DNA from: Pterobdella sp. o SKG-2022
Taxonomy: Eukaryota; Annelida; Clitellata; Hirudinida; Piscicolidae
NCBI GenBank assembly: GCA_964035795.1
Contig: OZ038321.1
Span: forward strand, 22,012,283-22,076,282
Reading direction: 5' to 3'
Length of the DNA: 64,000 nt
Positions within the stretch are counted from its first letter, which is position 1; each line of letters opens with the position of its first letter. Shown here piece after piece: positions 32,253 through 43,952 of this stretch. The notes beneath the pieces were generated by a model that worked only from the letters and a program-made list of their open reading frames with translations, was not told the DNA's origin and did not search any database. The position numbers were made by a program, and so were the translations under genes.

Positions 32253-35200
32253 TCATAATTTATTATTTTTTTGAATTTTTTTTTCGATTTTGATTTCTAT
32301 GTCACTACTAGTGGTAGAAGTGTCGTCTGCTTTGTCTTTATAGTCGCCTGTTCGGTACTTCTGCAGAGCGGGTCGCCAGGCTTTTGATGGCTTGAAAGAT
32401 TTTTTTATGAGCTGTGGTTGGTAAAAAAAATAGTTTTGAAAAAAAATTAAATTTTATTTTGTTTTTGAGCTTAAAATGATTTCTAAGCCAATATGGGTTT
32501 GAACTGTTCGGGTAACATTATTAGAAACCAAGTAAAGCCGTTCCTGTTCGATAGCTTATCTATCCTAATTAGTATAGTTTTGATGTTAAAAAGCATAGAA
32601 TTTTTTCCCAAATGCTGTATTCTGTTTTGCGTCTTTATAATACAAAACCATGGAAAAGACTTACGTCAGAGAATCCGTTTTTGAACAGAACGTAGAAGAA
32701 ATTGTAGACTATAATGGAAACTGAAATTATAACAAGAGTCCAGCCAAGAAGTTCAGCGTACAAAGGATACACATACTTGCCACTGAACAGCGAAGGCTTT
32801 TCATATTGGACTGAAAAAAATACTATAATGGCCTGAAAATAATATTTTTTGTGAGTTAATCATATATAACTTGCAGTAAAAATATAAAACTTAAAAATGC
32901 AAATTTTTAATAAAACAATGAAAAATCTCACGCTGAAGAAGACTGGAGCTAAGAACCAATAGGAAAGTTTATAGAAGGTTGGAGGTTTTCTTCCTATCAT
33001 CATTTCTACATCCCTCGAAAAGTTGGAGTAGCCTGATAATGAAAATATTGAATAATAAATTTTAAAAAGTTATTAAAATGTGTATTTTGTAAATAAATTT
33101 TATTAATAATAACTACATCCTTCAAGTAATTAAACACTAAAAGTGAATTTTACATAAGAACATAATGTCTCTAAAAAAAACACTAAAAATGAAAAACTCT
33201 TACTGCAAATTATTTGAACACTAAAGGTAATTTTATTAAGTACAAAGCTTTTCGTTTACAAAGTAACATTATCAAGTAAGTTAAAATTTTAACGTACTTG
33301 ATAATGTTACTTTGTAAACGAAAAGCTTTGTAATCAATAAAATTACCTTTAGTGTTCAAATAATTTTCAGTAATAATAATTTTGGCTAAAGAAGATTATT
33401 ATGAAAAACTCTTAATTTCTGTTTGAAAACAAAACTTCTATATAATAGTCTTCAAAAGATTATTCTATATAAATCAATAAAACATCTAAGAACGCAATAT
33501 GGTTTTTTCAAGCGTCTTTGTCTGGTAAAATAGTTTTTTTAAAGACAAGTTCAATTTTCTCCTAGCTCTTCTAAAAACAAGGTTTGTAATTATAAAAATA
33601 CTTTCATATATTTTATATAAAGTACTCAAAAAATAACAAAGCGTTTTTTTAAAAAACCAAAAACTCTAAACAAATTCAAAACGGACACGACTAGAAATAA
33701 TACTCACCATAAACTGCCATTATAACGACAACTTCTACAAAAGCAGTTATCATGATAGAGAAGCTTCCAATGAAGCTATCTATCAAGCTGAAGATGTAAA
33801 AGCCGCTCTGATAATGGTTATTATGGTTTCAAGATTATACTGCAATGTCGTTAGAAATATATTGATATTTGGAGTAATAATATGGTTTGATAGTTTTCAG
33901 CTCTAGAGAGCTCAATAAGAAAAATGCAAGTATGAATATAAGAAAACTAAACATTGAAATGGCTAAAAACCAAAATCAACTTTATATAAAGCCTTTTAAC
34001 CATTAATATTGTGGAATGATTGTAATTAAAATTAACTAAATATAGATATTTTAAAAAAAGCATTGCAATACCTGTGTGACCATAGTCAGACCAAGCAGAT
34101 AAAAAATTAAACACGCTACAGCTCTAAATATGATCATGGTTCTAGCAGAACTTCTCAGAGAGGGATAATCATCCATCAGTGCTGAGAGTATACTTTCTAC
34201 TATGGAAAACTGTGAAATGGGGTTTTAGATGTAGGTTTAGTGTGAAAGTTTAAACTTTGAAATCTAATCCAGCTATATATTTCAAAAGATTTTTGATAAA
34301 AAGTTATTTTTTTAATCAAATTTGAAGTCACTTTATCTTTTAGAGCTATCTCCATATGTCTATTTCCATATTTAATGAGCTAGAGTATCGGGAAATCATC
34401 AAACAAAAAAACTATATTAGTATATAATAGTATATGGTATACTTGTGAGTTGAATCCAAGAAGACTGATCATGAAGAAAAAGAGACAAGACCAGACTGGG
34501 GGGAAAGGCATGGTAGAAATGCTCTCAGGAAAGGTTACAAACATCAGACCGGGTCCTAAAAGTCGTGCAAATATACTAAAATACTGGCCCTAAAAGTGAC
34601 GCATATAGTTAACATATAACAAGTACTTTATATATTTTTAAATTATTTGTCAGATACTTTTTTAGTACCAATTTAAACTTTAAAAAACTCTGAATATTAA
34701 TGTTGGCCAAATAACAAAATTGAAGAAATTTTCACATTCAAGTTTTTTTAAATAAATCAAAATCTGTTATTTTGTTTGATACCTCCAGAAGCAACATCTT
34801 GCACAGACACTTCTTTTTGTTTGGCCATGAATCCTAGAATCGAAAACACTGGAAACCCAGCAAAAAAGCCAGTCAGTGCGGTCATTATGGGTACTAAGAC
34901 TGAATCTCTGTGTTTAAAATTTTAAAAAAATCAAACGTAAGATTAAATTAGTGAAAATTTTAGTTAAAACGTTTGAAATATAAATAGTACTTCAGAGTAT
35001 TGTTTTTAAAAGAGCTGAAACTGCCCATGTTGTGTAAACTGCCTGTGCCGATGCTCATGGAGAAAATCACTTGAGTACAAGCGTCGATCCAAGTCTGCAA
35101 AGTATGAACTAATCAAGTCTACTTATTAATACCGAGCTTTTTTGAATTTCAAATGTTGTATAGGGTATTGTTTGTAATGGCAAAAAATAATTTTAGATTC

Positions 35201-37033
35201 AACACCCACTTTAGCTTTTGCGAGCTTTGTAAAGTCAGGTTTGAGATAAAAAATGATTCCACCTACAGCGCCATCTAACGTCAATCCTTTCACGAAGTTC
35301 ACCGTGAGAAGCACGTATGGCAGTAATATAGACAAATACACCACCTCGAAAAAATGTTCATCTTATGTTTTTTTTCAAGAATATGTATTGATCATGGGTT
35401 TTTGTTCATGCCTGATCAATGTTGTTTTGAATATTTTATAAAGCATAAGCCCACTATATAAGGGGAGTTAATATTAATTAAAAAATTAAGCTACACTTTT
35501 TCAGTTCCTTCATCATAAGTGACTGTCGAGGAAGACAATAATAAAAAATAAAAAATAAAGCAAACTTTGCCAAGGGAAGAAACGCCTTTGATAAGAACGA
35601 CGAAGACAACAATCCAAGCCAATAACAAACACAGTGACAACTGCCAGTTGAGGCTTCCTGCCTTTTCAATCCCCGGTGACATTTGCAGGACGTGTTTACT
35701 GTGTAGAATTTTATAGATTAAAAATATGATTTAATTTTTTATATCAACTTTTTATATATAATGAAGCGGTATTCTGAAAGAATGCGTGTGATGTTGAATT
35801 TGAAAGAAAAGAAATGTCTTTATTATATTTTTTGAAAACTTTGGCGCGAAAAAAATATATCACTGAATTTTTATGTCTATAAGCCTACTAAAAGTATTGT
35901 TCGCTTGGAGTCTGCATGTCCCTCTTCAAGATGACATTGCCCGGCTTGGAAGCGTCTGCGTGAAAAACCTATCTCATTAAATTTTATCAGCAAAGTAAAT
36001 ATGAAAAATATTTTTTTACTTAATTATTTAATTTATTCAACGCATGTATATAATTGGTGTATTTTATCAAAAAGTTTTAATTATATGAATAGAAATTATA
36101 ATATTTCCTGTAGTACTTGTGAAGTTTTTGACATTTTTGAGCTCTATACAGAATTCATCGTTCCATGAGTTGTTGCAGTGAGACCAAGGTAGTTGGTGTG
36201 TCATTGAGGAGAAAAGGAAATGCAGGGACCATGAGATTATGACATTGTAGTACAGAGCTAAGCAACAGTTGACAAATGTCATTGCGTAGCCAATGCCTAA
36301 AAAGTTATTTAGTCTTAAGGAGCTTTACGCGTAGTCTTTTTGATTTATTCATATCAGCTCAAATTATTGATTAATCAAAAATGTTCCTTATTTTTAAATC
36401 ATGGAAATATAGTAACGTAGCAACCTTTGAAAGCCGGGGACATACTCCAAAGAGCCAAGACACTCCTACTAGGAAACTGACCAATAGAAAGCTCCAAGAA
36501 AGTGAACGGCATTCCGATGATAATCAAGCATAAAACATAAGGAATTAAAAATGCTCCTTTAAATTAATAATTTTATTTGATTCAAATTGTTAGTTTATTT
36601 CGAAAGGTCATTCTAGTTGACATTAATTATTCTATTTTACTGAACTACAGCTTTTTAAGAGCTCCAATTTTTTAAAATAAAGTGTTCAGTGATTTTTGAA
36701 TTTAAAGTTATTTTCAAAAAAACATATCATAATGTTATTTCATCGTTTTGAGAATTTTCTTAAAAATCATAACGCTTATATACGTTAAACGTTATAACAT
36801 AAAATCCAACCTCCCCCGTTGTTGTAACACATGTATGGAAACCTCCAAACACATCCGAGCCCGATCGACAGTCCCAGCATGGACAGAATAAACTCGATTT
36901 TGTTTCCCCACGAGGCTCGTTCAACAAAGGATTCTACTTCACGGTTTAAAGGTGCTTCTATGGTAGCAATAATCTGGTTTTTAGGAGGCTTCTCACAGCC
37001 TTCACTAGAGTGGTTTATCTCAGAGGAGACCAT
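32253..37033 (-). CDS. SLC6-family sodium-coupled transporter, divergent
   Basis: Fourteen exons on the minus strand: 37033-36811, 36556-36425, 36296-36117, 35955-35889, 35698-35566, 35344-35210, 35094-34991, 34907-34783, 34555-34443, 34209-34072, 33807-33708, 33032-32932, 32832-32665 and 32411-32253. They join in phase to 625 aa with twelve membrane segments. TM1 reads [20 protein letters not shown] then [21 protein letters not shown]6 has [13 protein letters not shown]. The EL2 loop has N-C-S/T sites (CNNSW, FTNAS). The family moves amino acids, neurotransmitters or osmolytes with sodium, usually with chloride. Several ion-site residues differ from the norm: Cys61 for Asn, Phe102 for Tyr, Ser317 for Asn and Asn402 for Asp. 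The chloride-site Ser302 is kept. The substrate cannot be named. It converges on the agrin-like gene (stops 672 bp apart). Confidence 0.95.
33200..33375. repeat. Foldback element, about 170 bp palindrome
   Basis: The left arm (about 33205-33285) and right arm (about 33293-33372) are near-perfect inverted copies of about 75 bp. They carry AAATTATTTGAACACTAAAG, ACAAAGCTTTTCGTTTACAA and AGTAACATTATCAAGTA. It lies in an SLC6 intron. TTTGGCTAAAGAAGATTATTA-like sequence just outside recurs at 47075. Confidence 0.9.
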
Positions 37034-38690
37034 TGTGATCCACTCCCCGTGTGTGAGGTATGATGGGTTGTCTATTGATTTTATAGTTGCCTTGTTATTA
37101 TGAGGTTGTTTGAAACGTTAATTGTCATATTTTTGGTCCACTCAAAAAGCTAAAATGGTCGAGCAAAGCGTTTGTAAGATTATCGTCAAGTAGTTTAATT
37201 CAAGTATTTTTGTCTTTGTGAGCTTAGTATAATGCTGAAAATTGTCGTAATTATATAAGTTATGAAGTTTAGGAATTTTTTACAAAAATTGGTTTTAGTA
37301 ATTAAACTTGAAATTTGGTTTACTTTTTTGAACTAAATCTAGTTTAATCCTGTTCTTATAAAAATACCCAAACAACAGTTTTTCAAAATATAAATAAAAT
37401 TTTTTAATACCAATTTCATCTTATTATGTAACATTCTATATATAAGCATCGGTAAAAACTCAGTCAAATCGGATCATCGGATTTATTGACCAAAAATAAA
37501 ATTAAGGCTATTTAAATTATTGTTAATAAATAGTCGATTGTATTAATAAACCAAAGATACACTTTACGGGTCATATATTTAACAACCTTTATGGCAATCG
37601 AAGTCTATAACTCACGTATTAAAAACTTCAATTGAACTCAAGTGATACAAACGGAGAGAATTATCAAATCTACTTGATGATGTTGATTTAAAAACACAAA
37701 ACTGAACTAACATCTAAATAACTATTCAGTTTATTTCGTTTCAGAATACTCATTTTTTAAAAATTTTGGTCATCAGATAGTAAACGAAGATTGGAGGAGT
37801 TTATACGCCACAAAACTGGATCTTTTACGGTTTGAAGCTTTGTTGTTTCACATGTTTAGAAAGAATAAAATCCTTATTGAAACTCGTGGCTTTGGTGCAA
37901 AAATAATGTGATTAGTTTATTACAGAATTTTATAAGATTTTGGTTTACATGGTTGTTGGAGCAAACGGTTTATCACTATTACCTATAACCTTGTTTATTT
38001 TATGTTGGATTAAATACATATCTATCTACAGTTACCAGGTTTGATTGATCGTCTGGCCGGCAGTACCTGTTCTGCGGGGTGTTTTTCTTTTTTATTTAAT
38101 TTGTGTCAAACGCTGTGTCAAACAGACTTAAGAAGTGAAAAACTATATCATAACAGTTAACATAAATTATCGTAATTTAAGAAAGGTTGAAAATAAGTTA
38201 GTTGGGAAACATAAATTTGAAATTCAGATTAGAGAAAGGTGCCAAGTTTAGTTTTAAATAACTGACCCAAAGTAGAGTCCGTTCTAAAAAAAAGTCTTAA
38301 CTTTATCAAAATGTTGATGATTTAGTTATCTAAGTTTGTTCAACAAATGCTTTGAACAGTTTCAAAAAAACCTACTGCGTTGTTTCATACACTTCGTTCA
38401 AGTCCAATCAAATTTTATCAGCTTAATAACTAAGTGTTAAAAAAAATTTTTGATAACCAAAAAACTAGAATTAATTGCAAATTAATTAGAAACAAAACGA
38501 AAACTAGTATCAGCCGTGCCATTTTTGGAACTTACTGGAATAGCTATTCTATAGTTTACGACAAAAAAACTTATTTTATTTATTTTAAGTTCAAACTTTT
38601 ATTTTTGAAAGTATATCAAAAAAGCAAATGTTTTAAAAATTTTGGCACTACATGCTAAAACTTAGAGTTGAACAGTTTTCATAATACACT
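37034..38690. other. Intergenic, no gene seen
   Basis: AT-rich sequence upstream of the SLC6 gene. Short lysine-rich frames (for example 38434-38658) lack any motif or splice support. It should contain the SLC6 promoter. Confidence 0.4.
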
Positions 38691-38696
38691 GAAACA

Positions 38697-38832
38697 GACA
38701 CTATGGTTTATTGAGAAACTTATTACACGAAGCTTTTCGTAAGAATATCTTACATTATCAAGTGTGATAATGTAAGATATTCTTACGAAATGCTTCGTGT
38801 AATAAGTTTTTCAATAAACCATAGTGTTTGTT
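38697..38832. repeat. Foldback element, about 130 bp palindrome
   Basis: Left arm ACACTATGGTTTATTGAGAA, ACTTATTACACGAAGC, TTTTCGTAAGAATATC, and its near-exact inverse on the right, meeting at TTATCAAGTGTGATAA. Only a few mismatches or single-base gaps are visible, so the copy is young or under correction. Confidence 0.93.
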
Positions 38833-38939
38833 TCTAGCATATTGTAGAGTTCAGTCTCTTAGCAACACTATAGCCAGGTTGATTACAGGCACAAGTAAGT
38901 TTGACCATATAACTCCAGTTTTGAAAAAGTTGCATTAGG

Positions 38940-39335
38940 TCAAAGTTAGGGATAGAGTAGTTTATAAAATATTATTACTTATATTTAAATGTAGGCTAGG
39001 ATATGGTCAAAAATACATATCGGAAAGACTCATACCGATTTCTGAAATACCTGAAAGGTGAAAGCTTAGATCTTCGGACTCAACCAATTTATACGTCCCT
39101 AAGTCCAAAATGTCTAGTATTGGAAAGCGTAGGGTTGATGTTGAAGGCCCAAGTTTGTGGAATGACTTGCCAGAAGGCCTAAAAAGGGTTAGGAAAGTGA
39201 AGGACTTTGGAAAAGGCTAAAAACTAGTTTTTTTAAATATTAAGCAGTTATATTAGAATATTTTACACACATATCAAGTGATCTTGAAACTACCTGGGTT
39301 AAACATCACCTTAATAAACCTCGTAGATTATTATT
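38940..39335 (+). mobile_element. C-terminal fragment of a CR1/Jockey-like LINE
   Basis: With stops and a frameshift the translation reads VYKILLLIFKCRLGYGQKYI, ERLIPISE, then VDVEGPSLWNDLPEGLK and VKDFGK. This is the LINE C-terminal pattern with (G/E)-x-x-L-W-N-x-L-P. It ends at an (ATT)n tail near 39330, as such elements often do. It is a third, unrelated LINE lineage in the window. Confidence 0.75.
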
Positions 39336-40091
39336 ATTATTGATTTCCGGCTATTTTACGTCAACATTTTTCATAATATTAATGAAAACGTAAAAATTGT
39401 TATAACAATTTGAAAAGGTTTAGTGTCATATTTAGTTGCCATAGTAAAGAATCAACTGCACAAAAAGCATGTTTAGATGAATCTTCAACATTCAAGAGTC
39501 TGTACAGTCTAAGGTTTCGACGTGTCTGGAGCCTAGATCATTACATTCAAAAGCAATTACAACTTTTAGGGAAATGCTATTTTAATCGGATATAACAGAG
39601 CAATCAGTTCCAAATACCTCACGGTGTACATTTTTATGAAATTTTTTCATAAGCAAATCACTACATGGAGCGATATGAGCGACAGTTTTTAATTCTTTAT
39701 TTATATCTGTAAAAAGTTTTGATACTTAACCCTAATGATGGTGGAAGTTAATTAATGCATTTGAAAAATAAAATCATTAATTCAAATTTGATTAAATTTG
39801 TGATTCCATATCAAATACAATGCAAACTTTATAAAAAAAAACTAAAAATGCGATTTTTAATACATGATTGTAAAGCACAGCGAGAGGCTATTTATCAAGT
39901 ACTCACATCACCTTGTCACAAACACCATGGTTTCAACGTCTTGCACTCATTGAATATAATACAAAAGTCAAAAAGATAATTTGTTCAGTCGACGAATTTC
40001 ACAAATTTAATATAAAACATTTTAATTGTAGAAGCATTTAACGGTGTGAACTGATTAGTGGCAAAAACCACAAGAGAGTTTAAAGCAAAAC
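39336..40091. other. Intergenic, downstream of MOB1, no gene seen
   Basis: Short frames at 39410-39595 and 39755-39979 have no motif, splice context or family resemblance that I recognise. The stretch should hold the MOB1 3' UTR. Confidence 0.4.
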
Positions 40092-42365
40092 TTATCGGTC
40101 CTTGCATGTTAGTCGTTCGATAAGATCTTGTAAGGGCATCAGTTCCTTTTTGTCAACCAACCCAAACTCCTGAACAAAATATATGAAGTGTTTGAAGGAT
40201 GTGTTCAGATGGGCTTCTTCTTGTAGTTTGACCACCTGTGTCCCCATGAATGTAATATAAAGTTATGTAACACTGAATGGATGTTTTATTAAAAACATAA
40301 CATTATATCAACACATAGAGCTAGTGAACAACTAAAAAACATTAATATATTATAAGCATCATTTCACGTCGATTTTCATTGCGGTGTGTATTGATGAAGG
40401 TTATTACCATGTAAGCGGGATTACTAGCACAAAAATTCTTACACTTAGAAAAAGAAGGGTGATATCAAATAAATTCAAATCTGATCCATATTCTTAAACA
40501 TTTATTAAACACTGATTTTCAATATAACTTAATTTTTTATCTGTAACAATCAACTTGGTTCATAGTGCCATTGATAATGAAATAGTCCTCAACCGATACA
40601 ATCATTCATACTAGGATATTGATTCAGAAACCCCAAATCTTTTCCAGATCTTTTGGTGGATAAATTTTTATATATTATTTGGTGTTAACAATTTTTGAAT
40701 TTTTTCTTCAATTTCTTTTCTTTTGTGCAAAAATTATATGAACTAAAACTCCTGAAGTTACTGCCACTATAATCTTAATAATGATTTTATTTTATATTGC
40801 CTCATATTTTTCCTAACATATAATTGTATGCACAGCAGTCTTTTAATTTTACTTTTGAATAAGTAGGCATGTCACCGTCACTCACCCACCATCAAAATCA
40901 GCGTATAAACATGTTTTATGTTAATTTTATAAAAAGGGTCATTTTGTAGAAAAAACGAAAAATTCTTTTCTCATCATATTAATTAAGAATGCCCTCATGA
41001 ATAAAATAGCCTGCAGTTGGTTCATTCTTCTTTTTCATTCAATGAACAAAATATTTGATATCCTGATTATTATTATTATTATTAAAATTTTTATAATGCA
41101 TAATTTACAAACAAATTTGTTTCAGAGGCACATTTAACAAGTTTATATGTGGCTAGTTTTTCACAGAGATTTTAGTCCAGACTAAAATCAAACTTAATTA
41201 TTGGAAGTCCAGAGTTGCCATTCCCAGATTTAGATAATTTCCCATGCTATTGCAAAATAGCATGGAAATCCAATAAAAATGTTACCAGAATATTATTCAG
41301 TTGATAACTGCCACTGAAGTATATTGTTTTCCAAGTTAAATCAGAGAGAGAAAAAGCAGTCTGTAACTGTTAGCACTAGATTGGCTGTAATTTACTGTTA
41401 AACCCAAAACAAAGTTTGTACATATGAAAAAAAATATTAAAAGATGAATTTAAAAAGTAAACTAATAAAAATAAAATGCATTACTAATAGCTTATGAAAT
41501 TCCTACCTGTTCAAAATGTTGATGATATACATGAGCATAAACTCGAAAAAGTCTTTTGAGAATAGTCTTGGCAATTGAGAGAAAATTTTTTGGAAATGGA
41601 ACCCCTTTCCAATAAAACAATTTCATAAACCAATAATGTAAAAAACTCAATGAAACTTTAAAAAAAATTAGAATACCTATTTTTGATGGAAAGATAGCTT
41701 CATCGTCAAGCTGATCTTGCACCCAACTCATCATATAATCGATGTAGCGAGGTGCGGAACATTTAATAGGTTTTTTAATATTTAACCCATCTGCCCAATG
41801 ATACTCATACTTTTTGCCTGCAGACATAACTGGACATGACTCTTCACTACAATACTCAGTTATTGTTCCATAAAGCATATTTATCTGATTAAAGAAGTCC
41901 ACTGCTGTAATAATAAATTTTGAAATAAATAAATTACTAAGTATTTTAAAAATGAGTCTAAAATACCAAAAATATATGTTGAGCTAAAATTTAGATGCAG
42001 ACTCAAAACTTATCTAAAACTATAAGAAATCAACAGCTGAATGAATAAAAAACACAAACTCACTGTTGACAGCAACCCATTCATTCAGATCCTCTCCCTC
42101 GGGAAGAGCAACAGCTAATCTCAAGTTGCCACTCCCAAGGGTTGAAGCTGCATGTTTCATCAGATCATGTTGGTGAGATCCTTCTGGTAAATGCTTCTTT
42201 GGTTTAAACGTTTTGTAGTTTCGATTGCTACTGCAAAAATTTATGCCAAAAATTAATTATACAAAATTATTTTGCTGTTGTATTTCAAGATACATTTATG
42301 AAATCATTGAATTGAAACGAAATAAATAAAAAAAGAATTCAAAAAACTCACAAAAGAAAACTCAT
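40092..42365 (-). CDS. MOB1: MOB kinase activator 1
   Basis: Five exons on the minus strand: 42365-42352 (only 14 nt), 42230-42064, 41904-41677, 41604-41507 and 40235-40092. They join in phase to 216 aa, the same length as human MOB1A. Landmarks are MSFLFSNRNYKTFKPKKHLP, LPEGEDLNEWVAVNTVDFFN, YHWADG, SWVQDQLDDEAIFPSKIG, VPFPKNF, and the C terminus LIERLTCKDR. The zinc site is intact, with CSEESC and HVYHQH providing two Cys and two His. MOB1 is the co-activator of LATS/NDR kinases in the Hippo pathway and in mitotic exit. It is a strongly conserved, confident call. A degenerate LINE A head fragment lies in its last intron (41155-41425). Confidence 0.98.
41155..41425 (-). repeat. Old, diverged LINE A head copy
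   Basis: It aligns by eye to 23700-23965 in the same orientation. TTACCAGAATATTATTCAGT, TGATAACTGCCACTGAAGTA and TATTGTTTTCCA correspond to the ACCAGAATATCAGTTTGTCG block. It is more diverged than the other copies and sits in the last MOB1 intron. Confidence 0.5.
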
Positions 42366-43952
42366 GGTTTGAAATTAATTTTAAACAAAAAGTATTTTAA
42401 CAAACTGATCCGGGTCATTTAAGGGAAAATGGAACCGCAACGAGATTTAGTCTTGTAACCATTTAACTCAAATTAATATATTTCAAGTTTTATATTCATG
42501 TAATTATCAATAAAATTAATTTTTTCATATAGCAGATTTAATTTTGATTTTAGCCTAAAAAATTTTGATTTTAATTATAGCACTTTTAAATACTCTTGTT
42601 TCATGTTTGATTGATTTTTTAAAAATTATTTAGTTATAAAAAGTATGAGTTACACTTTTCAAATTACTGCTAACCTACTGATCAAATTCAGATATAATGA
42701 TTTTTATAACCTTTCACATATGAGGTATTTAGTTGCAGTGTTTTTTAAATACTCACAAAATTGTTAATTATGTTAGACTTATATCAAGAATGATTAAGCT
42801 TATTTATTGTTGTAGTATATTGCTAACTAATAAAGTATTATTTTTTATAATACTAATTCTTTAAATATAACGAGTTTTTGAAATACATCTTATTTGTTCA
42901 AGTATTATGTTAAAATCAAAATATTTCATTCATTCATTACACAGAAACTCATGTTCAACCTTGATTTCCGTCGTTTCGAGAAATTTCTTTGACTAATTAT
43001 AGAATTATTGTTGAACAGCTATAAAAACAATTGCTTTCATCTTACCGTGTCACTTCATAATTATTTATCAGTATATATAATTATTCATTAGTCATTTCTT
43101 GACTATTGTTATCTTATTAGTTATATCTCATTTTACAATTGATTCTCAATAATCCAATCCATTCATAAAATCGACTAACGACGCCTCTTAAAAATTTTCT
43201 TTTGGCATTTTACTCAATGCAGAATTTTGATTAAATAAAAAAACTCAAACTTTTCACTAAATCTAGAGTAATGTAAAGAGCATTCTCCGATTCTGAAACT
43301 GAGATGTGATTTTTCAATCATTTCTATTTTTTGTGTGGAAGTATATACTGCTCGTCGTATGAATGAAGAATACGATCATTTTAAAATTGTTTGTTCGAAT
43401 TTTTTTAGTGTAAAACTTAAAAAACTTTGATAAATTTTGATCATGAAAAAGGCTAAATTCATTCTACTTGACAGACCTCCGTGTTGCTGATTTATTAAAT
43501 ACTCGACCGACTCAGAAGGGTCCGGTCGCTCAGTTCTTTTGTAGCATAGATGGTATATTTGCTGAGTGTTTATATATGTTGATGTTTAGTTTTATGGCAG
43601 GATAATTACAACTATTTTTTATAAGTAGGTAATCGAGATGATTCTGTTCTTTTTAAATGCCTAAGTGCTTCTGAAAGCATCGTTCAAGTTTTCAATAATT
43701 CAGTACTACGATGGTTTTTATATAAGAAAACTTGGTTGTCTAGTTCATGTTTTCGCGTTTAACATATAAATTTAAATAGAAAATTTTGAGTCGTGATCAT
43801 TCTGTAGACTTCAGTAAACTGATCACATATACAAAACATCAAATATAGATCGACAAAGTTATTGAAGAAGTATTTTTGCATTAATTAGGCATCATAACTA
43901 ACAACGAGAAAGTTAAAAATTATCAAAATATTGGAGAGCTCGGTTGAGAAAA
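42366..43952. other. Divergent intergenic region, MOB1 / PH-PTB gene
   Basis: 1.6 kb between the start codons of two divergently transcribed genes. No exon or repeat is recognised, and promoters for both genes are expected here. Confidence 0.4.
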
